A model generated the notes under the pieces. The model was given only the letters and a program-made list of their open reading frames with translations, had not been told where the DNA came from and ran no database searches. Made by a program: the position numbers and the translations under genes. This document shows positions 20,658 through 21,089 of a stretch of 21,089 nucleotides of DNA, one piece after another. Source of the DNA: Apostichopus californicus (Eukaryota > Echinodermata > Holothuroidea > Aspidochirotida > Stichopodidae); NCBI GenBank assembly GCA_020650975.1, contig JAIPMN010004640.1, forward strand, positions 1 through 21,089. Direction: 5' to 3'. Each line of letters opens with the position of its first letter. The first letter of the stretch is position 1.

Positions 20658-20688
20658 ATAAGGTGTACACCACATGCCCGCTGGCAAT
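20658..20688 (+). repeat. Dispersed ATAAGGTGTACACC motif, copy C
   Basis: This 31-bp stretch matches the sequence interrupted by the MITE (19928-19939 continued at 20309-20327) at 23 of 31 positions. All eight differences are transitions, as expected of aged copies of one repeat. Confidence 0.5.
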
Positions 20689-20824
20689 ATGGACTTATAA
20701 TCTTCATGTATGCCAATATTAAATTAAATATCATTACCCTTACACCAGTCAGATATCTTCATATTTGTTTTCGTTCTTTAGAAATATGTTACTGTCTCTC
20801 TTTTATACTTTTTAAGAAAAAGTC

Positions 20825-20843
20825 GCCCAGGAAGAACCTGGGC
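20825..20843. repeat. Strong short hairpin GCCCAGG-AAGAA-CCTGGGC
   Basis: A perfect 7-bp GC-rich stem with a 5-nt loop, preceded by A-rich and followed by ACGAAAACTAA. It may be the structured end of a transposable element or retroelement. It is not the metazoan histone 3' stem-loop, whose sequence differs. Confidence 0.6.
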
Positions 20844-21089
20844 ACGAAAACTAAACAACCGAACGACTGATCCGCTCTCAACCCCAGTCTCCCTGCATTG
20901 GGACTGTGACTGTGTGATCATCGTCGGGTGTGCATCACCATTCCCCTCGAAAGGGAACAGATGATACACATGATCTTGATAAACTTGACTCCATGCAACC
21001 ACATAGTCATGGTTCTTTCAATATTTCCCCCTATTATTTCCACTTACAAACATGCACGATACATCGGTATGAACTGAATTCTTATATAT

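Larger units (their letters stand above)
20301..21089. other. Right-hand non-coding stretch with hairpins
   Basis: No supported gene. It holds the motif copy at 20658-20688 and a 7-bp perfect hairpin at 20825-20843. A weaker TTCCC/GGGAA hairpin lies near 20940-20957. The minus-strand frame at 21002-20778 reads through both hairpins and shows no domain. Confidence 0.45.

Noticed and set aside
1-21089. CRISPR array, bacterial operon or rRNA
   Set aside because: The only regular array (13477-13849) has no spacers, and there are no prokaryotic gene features or rRNA-like segments.

Overview
This is a piece of animal nuclear DNA: AT-rich, with no bacterial operons, no long open reading frames, and many microsatellites, homopolymer runs and short non-autonomous transposons. 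The repeats are a tRNA-derived SINE ending in a TTATT tail and short hAT-like elements with GC-rich hairpins and G/C runs. In my experience these suit a marine invertebrate, perhaps an echinoderm such as a sea cucumber. That placement is inference; no single-copy marker gene is present to prove it.

The best-supported gene lies on the minus strand between about 4440 and 280. Its two coding exons (3945-3697 and 1104-868) are separated by a 2,592-bp GT-AG intron and encode a 161-residue secreted precursor. The precursor has a signal peptide, an acidic propeptide, an R-E-K-R processing site, and an 82-residue basic ten-cysteine mature peptide. The cysteine spacing (C-x5-C-x4-CC-x8-C-x9-C-x16-CPC-x5-C-x11-C) resembles prokineticin/astakine-type cytokines with the colipase-like fold. 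The N-terminus of the mature peptide is FPRV, not the AVIT of vertebrate prokineticins. Upstream are an inverted CCAAT box (4497-4501), a TATA box (4465-4472) and a long 5' leader carrying a short uORF.

Two weaker coding signals are on the plus strand. One is a possible first coding exon at 4703-4789, head-to-head with the cytokine gene. The other is a coding-like frame at 17363-17758, interrupted by two in-frame TGA codons; I call it a probable unidentified pseudogene.

Most of the rest is intergenic sequence with repeats. These are a decayed tandem repeat at 5598-5754, a probable hAT-like MITE at 9190-9543, and a two-length-unit minisatellite at 13477-13849. Further on are a SINE at 14093-14413, an element built of GGTCTCGCGGACC-type palindromic repeats at 17957-18552, and a hAT-like MITE at 19940-20300 with a perfect 8-bp target duplication, inserted into a copy of another short repeat. 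The last kilobase holds a strong hairpin at 20825-20843. Long stretches (about 5760-9180, 9560-13470 and 14420-17000) contain nothing I can assign to a gene.
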